48,455 bases of DNA from an uncultured Verrucomicrobiales bacterium. Its GTDB lineage: Bacteria > Verrucomicrobiota > Verrucomicrobiia > Verrucomicrobiales > Akkermansiaceae. The notes under the pieces were generated by a model, which worked only from the letters and a program-made list of their open reading frames with translations, was not told the origin of the DNA and did not search any database. Below are positions 1 to 8,731 of this stretch, piece by piece. How positions within the stretch are numbered: the stretch's first letter is position 1; the number at the start of each line of letters is the position of its first letter. The stretch covers positions 1 to 48,455 of the forward strand of contig CAJXVQ010000001.1 of the NCBI GenBank assembly GCA_913060685.1, read 5' to 3'. A program made the position numbers and the translations under genes.

Positions 1-46
1 AGATCAGCCTCGGTCTCGTGGGCTCGGAGATGTGTATAAGAGACAG
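1..46. other. Illumina Nextera adapter (library artefact)
   Basis: The first 46 bases end in the Nextera mosaic end AGATGTGTATAAGAGACAG, preceded by the i7-side primer sequence GTCTCGTGGGCTCGG and what looks like an 8-base index (CAGCCTCG). The reverse complement of the same string closes the window at 48408-48455. This is untrimmed library sequence and not biology; the real contig starts at about 47. Confidence 0.97.
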
Positions 47-88
47 AGGTGAGGGGCAGGATGCCTCTCTTTGCAAGGAAGATGGAGC

Positions 89-544
89 TTACTCCTGCGG
101 GATAAATGCCGGCTCCACCCGACCCGCTTTTCCACCTGGCCAATTGGCCCCTTCGGTAATCCAGGTCCGCAGCAGCGCAATCTCCTCTTTCGACAACCTG
201 TGGCTCACCGGGGGCATTGCCTTCTCCGCCTCAGGGTCTTCTTTGATGACGGTTAGGATGCGACTCAAATCCGGTTTACCCGGAACGATCATGCCGCTCT
301 TCAAGGCACTGTCGCGCGTCTCGAACCACGGCCGGTTGGGAAGGACTTCAACGTTATGGCAGATGGTGCACTTGTTCGAGAGGATCGGCTTAATACTTTT
401 GGTGAAGCTCACTGCCTCCTTCTTTGGTGCTGGAGATCCAGCCGGGGCCGGGGCGGGAGTCGCCTCCTCCTCCTTCGGCACGCAACCCGCAAGCATCGCG
501 CTCAACGTTCCGATACCAAAAACAACTCGAATCAATTTCATCAC
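89..544 (-). CDS. Lipoprotein c-type cytochrome (PSCyt1-like)
   Basis: This 151-residue protein has a lipoprotein signal peptide with lipobox LAGC (Cys21), then an Ala/Pro-rich linker (about 24-42), then a cytochrome c domain. The heme site is C59-T-I-C62-H63, and the MPP segment around Met110 is a plausible axial ligand. The architecture matches the single-heme domain called 'planctomycete cytochrome C', found in PVC bacteria both alone and fused to larger secreted proteins. It would be anchored in a membrane facing the periplasm and carry electrons; the partner is unknown. It stands alone, with no co-oriented neighbour. The start has a basic N-terminus (MMKLIR) followed by a hydrophobic stretch, as expected for a signal peptide. 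The family call is confident; the exact redox role is not visible. Confidence 0.85.
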   Translation of the reverse strand: MMKLIRVVFGIGTLSAMLAGCVPKEEEATPAPAPAGSPAPKKEAVSFTKSIKPILSNKCTICHNVEVLPNRPWFETRDSALKSGMIVPGKPDLSRILTVIKEDPEAEKAMPPVSHRLSKEEIALLRTWITEGANWPGGKAGRVEPAFIPQE

Positions 545-925
545 GCCGATCGTGGAGCGTTCCCCGTTGGAGTGCTATCCATTTTTTGCTGTTTGTTGGC
601 TCTTTTTTGCAGCGCCTTGGTATGCTCGGTATATTTATTTCCACGAAGGAGCGGAGGCGCGATGTCTGCCAGGGAGGAATCGACCGCAGACAGCGTGCCG
701 CAGCGGTCGATTGCAGGACAGGGTTTTTGGGAGGGTGTTTGCCCGACAGGACTTGGATTCACGAACAACGAAGAAGGTAAGAGGAAGGCTTTCAACAAAG
801 TCGCCAGAACCCCTTCAACTTGTCTGCCTCATAAGATGCTCTATTACGAAAAATCAGCGCCAACTCGAACCGCCCCACCCCACCGTAAGATTATTGCAGG
901 TAAAAGGATGTGGGAGCTTACGCTT
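545..925. other. Intergenic region without a supported gene
   Basis: This stretch lies between the divergent cytochrome and ECF sigma genes. Open frames here are short, overlap each other and show no recognisable domain or signal peptide. It presumably holds both promoters. The only clear structure is the palindrome at its right edge, listed separately. Confidence 0.5.
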
Positions 926-959
926 AAAACATGCCTGGCATGTTTTCCTGGCATGTTTT
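926..959. promoter_or_regulatory. Operator-like palindrome with an extra half-site
   Basis: AAAACATGCC (926-935), one T, then GGCATGTTTT (937-946) form a perfect 10+1+10 inverted repeat. A third copy of the half-site, GGCATGTTTT, follows at 950-959, 13 bp further on. The element lies 67-100 bp before the ECF sigma start. It has no T-run and a one-base loop, so it looks like a dimeric DNA-binding site more than a terminator. The bound protein is unknown. Confidence 0.55.
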
Positions 960-1025
960 CCCTAGCTTCTAGCCCGCTTCAATGGAGAAGAGACTCAAGC
1001 ATATGATCAAAAAAAAGAGAATCGG

Positions 1026-1604
1026 ATGTCACAATTTGCGTCTCGAGAGTCAATAGCCTGTGTGAACCAACTTTCCATGTCACTTCCCCCAACCAAAGCG
1101 ACGCCGCGCGAGGCCTTCTCTCAGCTGGCGAAGGAGCACCATCAAATGGCGCTTCTTTATGCCCGAACAATCTCGGGCGATGAACACACTGCGCGTGATC
1201 TCACGCAGGAGGCCTTCCTTTCCGGATGGCAAAACTGGGCCCGCTTCGATGTCACCCGTGACTTTGGGAGCTGGATCCGCGGAATCATCCGAAACAAATG
1301 GCGCGAACATTGTCGAAAAAACTCCCGCCTTTCCTCTTGGGACGAAGAAGCGCTTTCACGCCTGGAGGAGACTCTCCAAAAAATGCCCCCCACCGAATTC
1401 TTTGATCAACTCAAGGACTGTCTCGACAAGCTCCCGGAAACTCTCCTCGGCCCGGTGGTGACTCACTACTACCAGGATCTTTCGACTGCTGAAGCGGCAA
1501 AGCAACACCAGACAAGCGAAGCCGCCATCCGCAAGCGCCTGCAACGGGCTCGTGAAGCCCTGAAAGCCTGTCTCACCCATTCAAAAAAAACTCCCAACGC
1601 CTAA
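1026..1604 (+). CDS. ECF RNA polymerase sigma factor
   Basis: This is a 192-residue ECF-type sigma-70 factor. Region 2 spans about residues 33-100 and includes the acidic region-2.2 motif (ARDLTQEAF), WQNWARFD and the region-2.4-like SWIRGIIRNKW. Region 4 is about 130-185, ending in a helix-turn-helix (STAEAAKQHQTSEAAIRKRLQRAREAL in outline). It redirects RNA polymerase to specific promoters. A second in-frame ATG at 1077 (Met18) would give a more typical ECF length; neither start has a strong Shine-Dalgarno. The vWA gene begins 6 bp after the stop, so the two are almost surely co-transcribed and functionally paired. Unlike the three kinase-linked sigma factors later in the window, this one keeps the acidic region-2.2 residues. 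A palindrome upstream may control it. Confidence 0.92.
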   Translation: MSQFASRESIACVNQLSMSLPPTKATPREAFSQLAKEHHQMALLYARTISGDEHTARDLTQEAFLSGWQNWARFDVTRDFGSWIRGIIRNKWREHCRKNSRLSSWDEEALSRLEETLQKMPPTEFFDQLKDCLDKLPETLLGPVVTHYYQDLSTAEAAKQHQTSEAAIRKRLQRAREALKACLTHSKKTPNA

Positions 1605-1609
1605 GACCC

Positions 1610-3640
1610 ATGAACGACGATAAATTTATTGATGAAGCTCTCAAGGAGCATGCCCGCCACGAAGGAAATCACGATCAGGATTTTCTCGATCAACTCGAAG
1701 CGAAGCTGGATGAACAACCGCAAGTCAGCGAAGTCAGACGCAAGAGCCGGAAAAGCGGCTCATCAAGCAAGGTCGGATGGATGAGTGCGGCTGCTCTGGT
1801 CATGGTCGGTGTCACGGTCGGTGCGATCTACAAAATAAAGGGAGACGGTTTCCGTCAAGTCTCTGCAGATTCTTCCATACATGCGAGTGGCGATCCCCAA
1901 CCTGAAGCAAATAAAATGCAAGGTCTGGCAGCACCCCCTGTCCAATCACAGCTCGACCGTGTAGCGCAAGGTCTGGCGGCACCCATCGACCAATCACAGA
2001 TCGTAGGGAAGCCTGCCACAGTGTGGTCGGTTCAAACTGCGGGAACGCCCACTGTGGCCTCTATAGGTTCCAAGACTTTCGGTTACGAGAGGCTTGTTGA
2101 TGCTGACTCCATCCGATTGGATTATTTGGCTGAAGGTGGATTTGGCGATGAAAAGGGCCGCCAGCGACAAGAGGCAATCACTGGTAACAAATATGGCCAA
2201 TTGATCGAACAGGGTTTTCGCTCCCCGCTGAAGGCTCCTCTGTCCACTTTTTCGATCGATGTCGATACCGCGTCCTACACGAATATCCGCAAGCATGTGG
2301 AAAGTGGCCGTGCCATTGACCGCAATGCCGTTCGTATCGAGGAAATGATCAATTACTTCGACTACAACTACGCGGGTCCGACAGGGGATCATCCCTTTGC
2401 CGTCCACACCGAAGTGGCGGGCTGTCCCTGGAATGCGAAGCATCGCCTTGTGAAAATAGGACTGAAGGGCAAGGAGGTTAAAGAAGATCGAAAGGCTGCA
2501 AACCTCGTCTTTCTGATCGATGTTTCCGGGTCCATGAATAGCCCCGATAAACTGCCATTGCTGGTGCAATCCTTTGAGCTTCTTTTGAAGGCGCTCAACG
2601 AAAAGGACAGTGTCAGTCTCGTGGTGTATGCCGGACGTCAGGCTGTCTTGCTCCAGCCGACGTCCATCGACGGCGCTGGCCGCGAGGCGGTGAGCGAGGC
2701 CCTGCGCAAACTTTCGGCGGGAGGCTCCACCAATGGCGCGGCCGGAATTACGACGGCTTATGATCTGGCTCGAAGCGGCTTCATACAAGGAGGAGTTAAC
2801 CGCGTCGTGCTGGCAACCGACGGAGATTTCAACGTTGGCACCACCAGCCAATCCGAGCTTCTCAAGCTGGTTAAGAATCAGGCTGAAGGGCAGATCTCAC
2901 TCACCATCCTTGGGTTCGGTCAGGGGAATCTGAACGACAACCTTATGGAGCAATTGACCAACCAGGGTGATGGCAATTACTTCTATCTCGACTCGCTTCG
3001 AGAGGGACAAAAGGTCTTCCAACATGACCTCACCGGCACGATCGAAACTATCGCCAAGGATGTGAAATTTCAGGTGGAGTTCAACCCCGGCAAGGTCGCG
3101 CAATATCGCCTCATTGGTTATGCCAATCGACGTCTCAAGGACGAGGACTTCGCAAACGACAAGGTGGATGCCGGAGATATCGGAGCGGGTCATACCGTGA
3201 CCGCTCTCTACGAAGTGGTTCCGGTTGGTGCCGGGGTTTCACAAATTCCGGGTGATCTGAAGTATCAGAAAACCGAGGAGGTTGAACCTAATCGCAAAAT
3301 CGTCGACTCGCCCGAGCTTCTCAACGTGAAGCTTCGCTACAAGCAGCCGGATGGTGACACCTCGACCGAATTATCAGAGGCTCTCACGGATGAAAATAAG
3401 AGCTTCGATCAGGCGAGCGATGACTTCCGCTTTACCTCATCGGTTGCTCTCTGGGGAATGCTCTTGCGAAGCTCGGAACATCGAGGCGAAGGGGACGTTG
3501 ACCTTGTGAACCAGCTCGCCCTCAGCGGGAAAGGAGATGATCCCAAGGGAGAACGGACTGAGTTCCTTGACTTGGTCCGCAAGTGGTCTTCCCAAAAGCC
3601 CAAACCTCGGTCTGAGGTCGATCGGGATGATTTGCGATAG
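1610..3640 (+). CDS. Membrane-anchored von Willebrand factor A protein (YfbK-like), possible anti-sigma
   Basis: The 676-residue protein has a charged cytoplasmic N-terminus (1-50), one membrane segment (about 56-76), a linker, the YfbK-type N-terminal domain (about 195-290), a vWA domain from about 297 with the MIDAS motif DVSGSM (304-309), and a C-terminal DUF3520-like region. YfbK-family proteins occur in many Gram-negatives and their biochemical role is not settled. A short cytoplasmic part plus a single helix is the layout of membrane anti-sigma factors, and the gene starts 5 bp after an ECF gene, so I infer that it may hold that sigma factor at the membrane and release it on an external, metal-dependent binding event. 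The linker carries a 16-residue (48 bp) tandem duplication starting GLAAP at 105 and 121 (DNA from 1921 and 1969). The vWA call is firm; the anti-sigma role is inference. Confidence 0.88.
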   Translation: MNDDKFIDEALKEHARHEGNHDQDFLDQLEAKLDEQPQVSEVRRKSRKSGSSSKVGWMSAAALVMVGVTVGAIYKIKGDGFRQVSADSSIHASGDPQPEANKMQGLAAPPVQSQLDRVAQGLAAPIDQSQIVGKPATVWSVQTAGTPTVASIGSKTFGYERLVDADSIRLDYLAEGGFGDEKGRQRQEAITGNKYGQLIEQGFRSPLKAPLSTFSIDVDTASYTNIRKHVESGRAIDRNAVRIEEMINYFDYNYAGPTGDHPFAVHTEVAGCPWNAKHRLVKIGLKGKEVKEDRKAANLVFLIDVSGSMNSPDKLPLLVQSFELLLKALNEKDSVSLVVYAGRQAVLLQPTSIDGAGREAVSEALRKLSAGGSTNGAAGITTAYDLARSGFIQGGVNRVVLATDGDFNVGTTSQSELLKLVKNQAEGQISLTILGFGQGNLNDNLMEQLTNQGDGNYFYLDSLREGQKVFQHDLTGTIETIAKDVKFQVEFNPGKVAQYRLIGYANRRLKDEDFANDKVDAGDIGAGHTVTALYEVVPVGAGVSQIPGDLKYQKTEEVEPNRKIVDSPELLNVKLRYKQPDGDTSTELSEALTDENKSFDQASDDFRFTSSVALWGMLLRSSEHRGEGDVDLVNQLALSGKGDDPKGERTEFLDLVRKWSSQKPKPRSEVDRDDLR

Positions 3641-3932
3641 CAGGTATCGAAGGAAATTCGGGACACTAAAGACAATCGCTGGATTTGAACGACCAGAGTT
3701 GCAGCGGCCCTCGACAAAACAAGGCTCTTCGACAGGAACGCATGACGGAATCTTGGGAGTCGTCATTTGGAACCACCGATTTTTCAACCTTCACCAGGCG
3801 CTCACACCAAGCTCAAAGCTCCCATTTCCAATACATATCGGCTCCAAACCCTTTGCGGACAGAGTTCTTGGGCTGGTCGATTTTTGAGTGGGTCTATTCC
3901 GTCATTCACAGGTGCCGAAGAGTCAAAAAAAC

Positions 3933-4832
3933 CTAGCCACCCATCCCGACGGCGATCTTGAATGGCACCTTCTTCTCGACCATATCCGACCATATCTCAA
4001 ACTCCACGACCAGCTTGCCCTTCACCACTTTCATCAATTCATACTCCCTACCAAAGGTATACTTGTTCCCGAACCCCATCTGGCTCGCATTGCCGACTTC
4101 CGACTTAAGCTGCGCGCCAGATTCATCATAAAACTTCACGCCAGCTACCAGCGTGATCGCCTTGTTGCTGGTTCGAAAATCCAACTCAACGCCTTCCTCT
4201 CCAAAGCTCCGTTTCCCGAAGTCCTTCAATTTCATTTCGATATCGCCGACCTTTACCACCACTCCTTTCTTGAGCTCAAACGGTGCCGACTTAATCGTCT
4301 TCTTCTTACTCGCAAGCTGTAGGACCAGCGTCCCCTCAACCGCTAACTTGCCCGCCTTGGCATCAGGAACTCCGCCCGCGTTTATTTCCACCATCGCGGA
4401 CTTGCCATCCTCGCTGATTCGCGGAAACGCCCCGATACCGTTTCTGTCGATGCCCTTCACCTCTACCATCAGGTTGTTGCCTCCATCGTCCTTGAAAGAA
4501 TCGATCTTAGACGCATCGGAGTCCACTTTGATGATCGACGCACCACCGGATTCGATCAACAGCGCCAGCGAGGTGCCACTGTAGAAGGTATTGAACGGGA
4601 CTAGCTTGGAGTTTTCCTCACCGACAACCTCGTGGATCACCCGAAACCCAATTGTTTTCACCTTTGGTGAAGTCTGGCCAGAAAGACCCGCTGGAAGGCT
4701 GAGAGCGGCGAGAAGGGCCGGTAGTCTGATGATGGCCAAAAAATTACTCTTCCGCCCCGGGGCCCCTCGGTGACTGCCGGACCGGATTGAAGTGGGAGCA
4801 ATGAGAGAGGGGGTAAATATCTTTGTTTCCAT
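3933..4832 (-). CDS. Secreted protein of unknown function
   Basis: Up to 299 residues. The ATG at 4832 puts about 30 polar residues before the hydrophobic signal segment (LPALLAALSLPAGLSGQ, about 38-53). A TTG at 4739 (residue 32), preceded by GAAGAG at suitable spacing, would start directly at a normal signal peptide and may be the true start. The mature part is rich in beta-strand-like alternation (repeated VEV, VVVKVGDIEMKL, LVVEFEIWSDM) and lacks cysteine clusters or catalytic motifs I recognise. It reads like a small all-beta secreted protein. No partner gene is adjacent; the LamG-domain gene lies 114 bp upstream on the same strand, so the two could be co-expressed secreted proteins. Confidence 0.7.
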   Translation of the reverse strand: METKIFTPSLIAPTSIRSGSHRGAPGRKSNFLAIIRLPALLAALSLPAGLSGQTSPKVKTIGFRVIHEVVGEENSKLVPFNTFYSGTSLALLIESGGASIIKVDSDASKIDSFKDDGGNNLMVEVKGIDRNGIGAFPRISEDGKSAMVEINAGGVPDAKAGKLAVEGTLVLQLASKKKTIKSAPFELKKGVVVKVGDIEMKLKDFGKRSFGEEGVELDFRTSNKAITLVAGVKFYDESGAQLKSEVGNASQMGFGNKYTFGREYELMKVVKGKLVVEFEIWSDMVEKKVPFKIAVGMGG

Positions 4833-4946
4833 GGGCCGACACTAGTGCCGGCTGATATCTACCGAATACTATACTTTAAGGTCCTATTTGTAACGAGACC
4901 TCTTCTGTCTCTCTTCGACAGATGGTGGCTACTGGCATTGTCTTGA

Positions 4947-5921
4947 CTAATCCAGCCTGCGGACTTGAAGGAACACGCGATCAGGCATTTCTCCCTCGAA
5001 TTCAAGGGTATAAGTCCCGCCCTCGGGGCCGGACAGAACACCGTCGTCCACTTCCTGCCAACTCACCAGATCCAGCGATTGCCAAACTCCGAACACTTCA
5101 CCATCCTGTCCATTCCAGGTGATCGTTAACCCGTCATCTTCGAGCGTCACCGTTTCAATGAGGAGTTCTTCTCTCGCGGGAGGCGTAGCCAGCGCTGTAA
5201 TTTCTTCCTCGCTTAACACGCCGGAATAGATCGCGAAGTCATCGATATTCCCTCCAATTCCGGTGTTTCTCGTAGTTCCGGTGAAATTAAACGAACCGAG
5301 GTAGGAATCGGGGTCCATCAAGACCGGGCCATCAATAGCGTCGGCAAATCCATCGACTCCAAACCCATCAATGTGGACCTCGAGTCGCCCTTGCGGATCA
5401 TAAGTCGCAGCCACCGAATGCCATTCGCCATCCTCCAATTCAACCGGAATCCTCACCAGCGCGTTATCGGCCCCGGGAAAATCGATTCGAAACGCCAACT
5501 CTCCCGCTGATCCGATGTAAAGTGATTGCACCCCGTCTCCGCCGTTCCCGGAAAAATCAAAAATACCGCGTGCGTCCGTGGTCATATCGTCTGGCATGCG
5601 TATCCAGAAGAAAAAACTAAACGCCTCATTACCCGGCTGGAACAGCTCGTCTGAAGCAACCAACAGATGGTCATTCCCTCCGCTGATCTCCGAACCAACG
5701 CTCAAGGACTTGCCCTGCTCGCCAACACCCGGCTCTCTTTCAAGTGTCGTGGTATCCGACGGCTCTTCCCCATGTGCCTCTCCTTCCTTATCAAGCCACC
5801 ACTGCTCTCCCTCAAAATCCCAAAAATTTTTCAACTCGGCGGCCACTCCCACTTCGAAAAACCGGACAGCAAGAACCGAAATTAATCCGATCATTTTGAT
5901 ACTCATCCCAAGCACTCTCAT
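4947..5921 (-). CDS. Secreted LamG-domain (concanavalin A-like) protein
   Basis: This 324-residue protein has an N-terminal signal peptide (about 1-28). Starts at residues 1, 6 or 10 are possible, and all give a usable signal. Residues about 30-245 form a Laminin G-like/concanavalin A-like jelly roll; the typical strand pattern is visible in FSFFFWIRMPDD, DGEWHSVAATYD, LEVHIDGFGV and the closing GNIDDFAIYSGVLSEEEI. This fold usually binds glycans or serves as a surface adhesion module. The last 70 residues form a small beta module with the signature W-Q-S-L-D-L-V-S-W and a final F-L-Q-V-R-R, which recurs at the end of the protein at 17081. Ligand unknown. Confidence 0.82.
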   Translation of the reverse strand: MRVLGMSIKMIGLISVLAVRFFEVGVAAELKNFWDFEGEQWWLDKEGEAHGEEPSDTTTLEREPGVGEQGKSLSVGSEISGGNDHLLVASDELFQPGNEAFSFFFWIRMPDDMTTDARGIFDFSGNGGDGVQSLYIGSAGELAFRIDFPGADNALVRIPVELEDGEWHSVAATYDPQGRLEVHIDGFGVDGFADAIDGPVLMDPDSYLGSFNFTGTTRNTGIGGNIDDFAIYSGVLSEEEITALATPPAREELLIETVTLEDDGLTITWNGQDGEVFGVWQSLDLVSWQEVDDGVLSGPEGGTYTLEFEGEMPDRVFLQVRRLD

Positions 5922-6439
5922 CCGTGATTTTGCTCGCGCGCAAGCGTTAAATCAACAAAAACTCCTCATGTCGCAAATGAAATTTTTAACATTCGTGATT
6001 CCCAATCGACTTATTGAAAGAGCCTAACGACCTCAATCGCTTTCTTCCGAAGTCATCAAGGCGCATTAATGGAATACTGTCTGACTCCCTCTGCAGACCT
6101 CAATATTTGTATCAATGCCACCACTGCTGCTGGCGAAGCAGACATCCGGGATTTCGACGAAGTGATTTGGGAGAAATTCCACCTGGAATTGGGGAATTTG
6201 ATGGTTTTTAAGGTCTTCCTCGAACTGTTTTTGTCGCTCGTTCGCAGATCAACCCAAAGAGTTGAAAGTGAGGGCAATTCATCCAGCCAACTGAATTACC
6301 CGGTTCCCGAATGCCGGTTTCTACCGTCAAATCTCTCCAAACACCGGTTTTGAAACGACTTTGCGGTCTTCAGGCGGCGTTGTGGCATCCGGAAGTCGTT
6401 CGCTCTTGATTTTTTCGGATCCCTATCCACCGTCCCCGC
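5922..6439. other. Intergenic region; only a doubtful small frame
   Basis: This 518-base divergent spacer lies between the LamG gene and lpdA and should hold both promoters. A 94-codon plus-strand frame at 6069-6353 has a protein-like stretch (DIRDFDEVIWEKF, then a hydrophobic VFKVFLELFLSLV), but it has no convincing ribosome site, degenerates at its C-terminus and overlaps an equally long minus-strand frame. I do not call it a gene. Confidence 0.4.
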
Positions 6440-7822
6440 ATGTCTTACGATCTTGTCGTTATCGGTGGCGGTCCTGGCGGATACGTCGCGGCCATCCGGG
6501 CCGGTCAGCTTGGTAAAAAAGTGGCCTGTGTTGAAATGGAACGCGCTGGCGGAACCTGCCTCAACTGGGGCTGTATTCCGACCAAGGCTCTCCTCAAAAA
6601 CGCCCACCTCTATCACCAACTCAAGCACGATGCCGGCACCTTTGGCCTCAGCTTTGATAACCTGAGCTACGATTGGTCAAAAGTGATCAGCCGTTCCCGC
6701 CAGGTCTCCGGCAAGCTCGCCGGCGGCATCGAGTTCCTCTTTAAGAAGAACAAGGTCGATTACGTGAAGGGTTTCGGCTCCGTTCAGTCTCCCGGTAAGG
6801 TCGAGGTCAAGAAGAGCGACGGCTCCACCGAGATTCTCGATGCCAAGAACATCATCATCGCGACCGGGGCCAAGTCCCGTGAGCTTCCCGGCCTTCCCTA
6901 CAGCGGAACTTCCGTCATTTCCTCCAAAGAGGCCATGGTCCTCGAAAAACAGCCCAAATCGATGATCATCATCGGTGCCGGCGCCATCGGAGTGGAGTTC
7001 GGCTACGTTTACAATGCCTTCGGCACCGAGGTCACCCTCGTGGAAATGATGCCCAATCTCCTCCCCGTTGAGGATGACGACATCAGCGATGCCATCACCA
7101 AAAGCTACCGCAAGGCCGGCATCACCTGCCTTACCGACACCAAGGTCACCTCGACCAAGGACAACGGCACTTCCGTCACCATCACGGTCGAGAATTCCAG
7201 CGGTACCAAGGAACTCACCGCCGACTGCTGCCTCGTCGCCATCGGCGTCTCACCCGTCCTCCCCGGCGGCCAACAGCCCAAGCTCACCGACCGCGGCTGG
7301 GTCGAGATCGACGACCGCTACCAGACTTCCATTCCCGGCGTCTATGCTCTCGGTGACATCTCCGGTCCTCCTTGGCTCGCCCACACCGCCAGCTTCGAAG
7401 CAATGCAATGCGTCGAGGGCATGTTTGTCGAAGGCGCGACTGTCAAACGCGTCGGTGACTTTCCCGGCTGCACCTATTGCTATCCCGAAGTCGCCTCCGT
7501 TGGTAAGACCGAGCGTGCGCTCAAGGAAGAGGGCATTGCATACAAGGTCGGCAAGTTCCCCTACCAGGCACTCGGCAAGGCTCAAGCCAGCGGCGAGACC
7601 GAGGGCTTTGTCAAACTCCTCTTCGGCAAAGAGCACGGAGAAGTTCTCGGGGCCCACATCATCGGCGAGAATGCCACCGACTTGATCTCAGAAATGGGTC
7701 TGGCTCTCTCCCTCGAGGCGACCATTGACGACATTCACGCGACCATCCACGCGCATCCCACCCTCGCTGAAGCAATCCATGAGGCGACTCTTGATGCTGA
7801 TGGCCACGCCATTCACTTCTAA
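6440..7822 (+). CDS. lpdA: Dihydrolipoyl dehydrogenase
   Basis: This is a full-length (460-residue) E3 flavoprotein that reoxidises the dihydrolipoyl group of 2-oxo-acid dehydrogenase complexes or the glycine cleavage system, passing electrons through FAD to NAD+. Visible hallmarks are the FAD-binding GGGPGGYVAA near the N-terminus, the redox-active disulfide G-T-C40-L-N-W-G-C45-I-P-T-K, the NAD-binding GAGAIGVEF (179-187), the second FAD motif YALGDISG, and the C-terminal active-site H439-P-T-L-A-E444. No E1 or E2 gene is near, so it is an orphan E3 that probably serves complexes encoded elsewhere. The ATG lacks a strong Shine-Dalgarno. A GYF_2 membrane-protein gene follows after 15 bp. Confidence 0.97.
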   Translation: MSYDLVVIGGGPGGYVAAIRAGQLGKKVACVEMERAGGTCLNWGCIPTKALLKNAHLYHQLKHDAGTFGLSFDNLSYDWSKVISRSRQVSGKLAGGIEFLFKKNKVDYVKGFGSVQSPGKVEVKKSDGSTEILDAKNIIIATGAKSRELPGLPYSGTSVISSKEAMVLEKQPKSMIIIGAGAIGVEFGYVYNAFGTEVTLVEMMPNLLPVEDDDISDAITKSYRKAGITCLTDTKVTSTKDNGTSVTITVENSSGTKELTADCCLVAIGVSPVLPGGQQPKLTDRGWVEIDDRYQTSIPGVYALGDISGPPWLAHTASFEAMQCVEGMFVEGATVKRVGDFPGCTYCYPEVASVGKTERALKEEGIAYKVGKFPYQALGKAQASGETEGFVKLLFGKEHGEVLGAHIIGENATDLISEMGLALSLEATIDDIHATIHAHPTLAEAIHEATLDADGHAIHF

Positions 7823-7837
7823 AAGACCATCACACGC

Positions 7838-8731
7838 GTGCCCAAGCGTTCCAAAAATTCCAATCATCAGCCATCCCGCCCGTCCTCAAAGACTGCGGGA
7901 TGGTTTTATGAAATCGGGGATGAGAGCCACGGCCCCGTCGATTTTCGAGCCCTTCGTGAACTCGCCCTTGAGCGAAAACTTCTCGCACACCATCTCGTCT
8001 GGAAATCAGGCAGCGAAGATCGACAGGCGGCATCCACCGTCCTGGGGCTCATCCCGAGTCCGAAAAAGGCAACCCCTTCTCCCCCTCGCTCGAGCCTCAG
8101 CGATGCCAATCCATACGCCACTCCCAAGGCCCGCACCATCGCCGATGGCCCACCCGGCGGGCTCTACCTGCCCCACCTTCACCCCACCAATTTTGCCATC
8201 TACCTGGCCACCCTTGCCATCCCCCTCGTCATCCTGATTTTTTCAGAACGGATCGTCAGTGCCAACCACCGGACCCTACTCGCCGCCCTTTCCGGCTTCA
8301 GCATCCTCTGCTGGGTCACGCTCTCCGCGATCTACCTCCATCGGGCCTGGGAAATGATGCGGATGTTTGGAGCCTCCCTCACCGGCGGGAAGGCGGTCCG
8401 CTTCCTCTTCCTCCCATTCTTCAATGCCCTCTGGTGCTTCGTCGCCGTCTTTGGATGGGCCAAACTTTGGAACTCCGCCGTCAGCAGCCACCCCGGGCTC
8501 AAGCCCGCACACAAGGTCCTGCTGCCCTTCTTTTTCCTCTTTCCCATTCTCTTTTTGCTGAGCCAAGCCCTCCTCGTGATGCATTTCCTCATCAAAGAGT
8601 GGCCCACCGATCTCCAGGATCAGAAGCATCTCACCTCCATCGCCATCTGGGCCACCACCCTCCTCGTCACCCTGATCTGCTGGGGACAAATCAGTCAGTC
8701 GATTAACTTTCTGGCACGGAAGAAGTCTTAG
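7838..8731 (+). CDS. GYF_2-domain multi-pass membrane protein
   Basis: This 297-residue protein starts with GTG. Residues about 20-70 form a GYF_2 (DUF4339) domain, recognised by GWFYEIGDESHGPVDFRALRE and the later LVWKSG. A proline-rich linker (about 75-110) leads to four predicted membrane helices (about 125-145, 155-175, 190-212, 222-245), with a possible fifth near the C-terminus. GYF_2 domains sit at the N-terminus of many bacterial membrane proteins and are thought to bind proline-rich peptides. The gene follows lpdA by 15 bp, probably in one transcript. Its 3' end overlaps the convergent phosphatase gene by 29 bp. No function can be assigned beyond the domain. Confidence 0.8.
   Translation: MPKRSKNSNHQPSRPSSKTAGWFYEIGDESHGPVDFRALRELALERKLLAHHLVWKSGSEDRQAASTVLGLIPSPKKATPSPPRSSLSDANPYATPKARTIADGPPGGLYLPHLHPTNFAIYLATLAIPLVILIFSERIVSANHRTLLAALSGFSILCWVTLSAIYLHRAWEMMRMFGASLTGGKAVRFLFLPFFNALWCFVAVFGWAKLWNSAVSSHPGLKPAHKVLLPFFFLFPILFLLSQALLVMHFLIKEWPTDLQDQKHLTSIAIWATTLLVTLICWGQISQSINFLARKKS

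Noticed and set aside
1994-2851. A 285-codon minus-strand frame within the vWA gene
   Set aside because: It is antisense to the MIDAS-containing coding region and lacks any supported feature.
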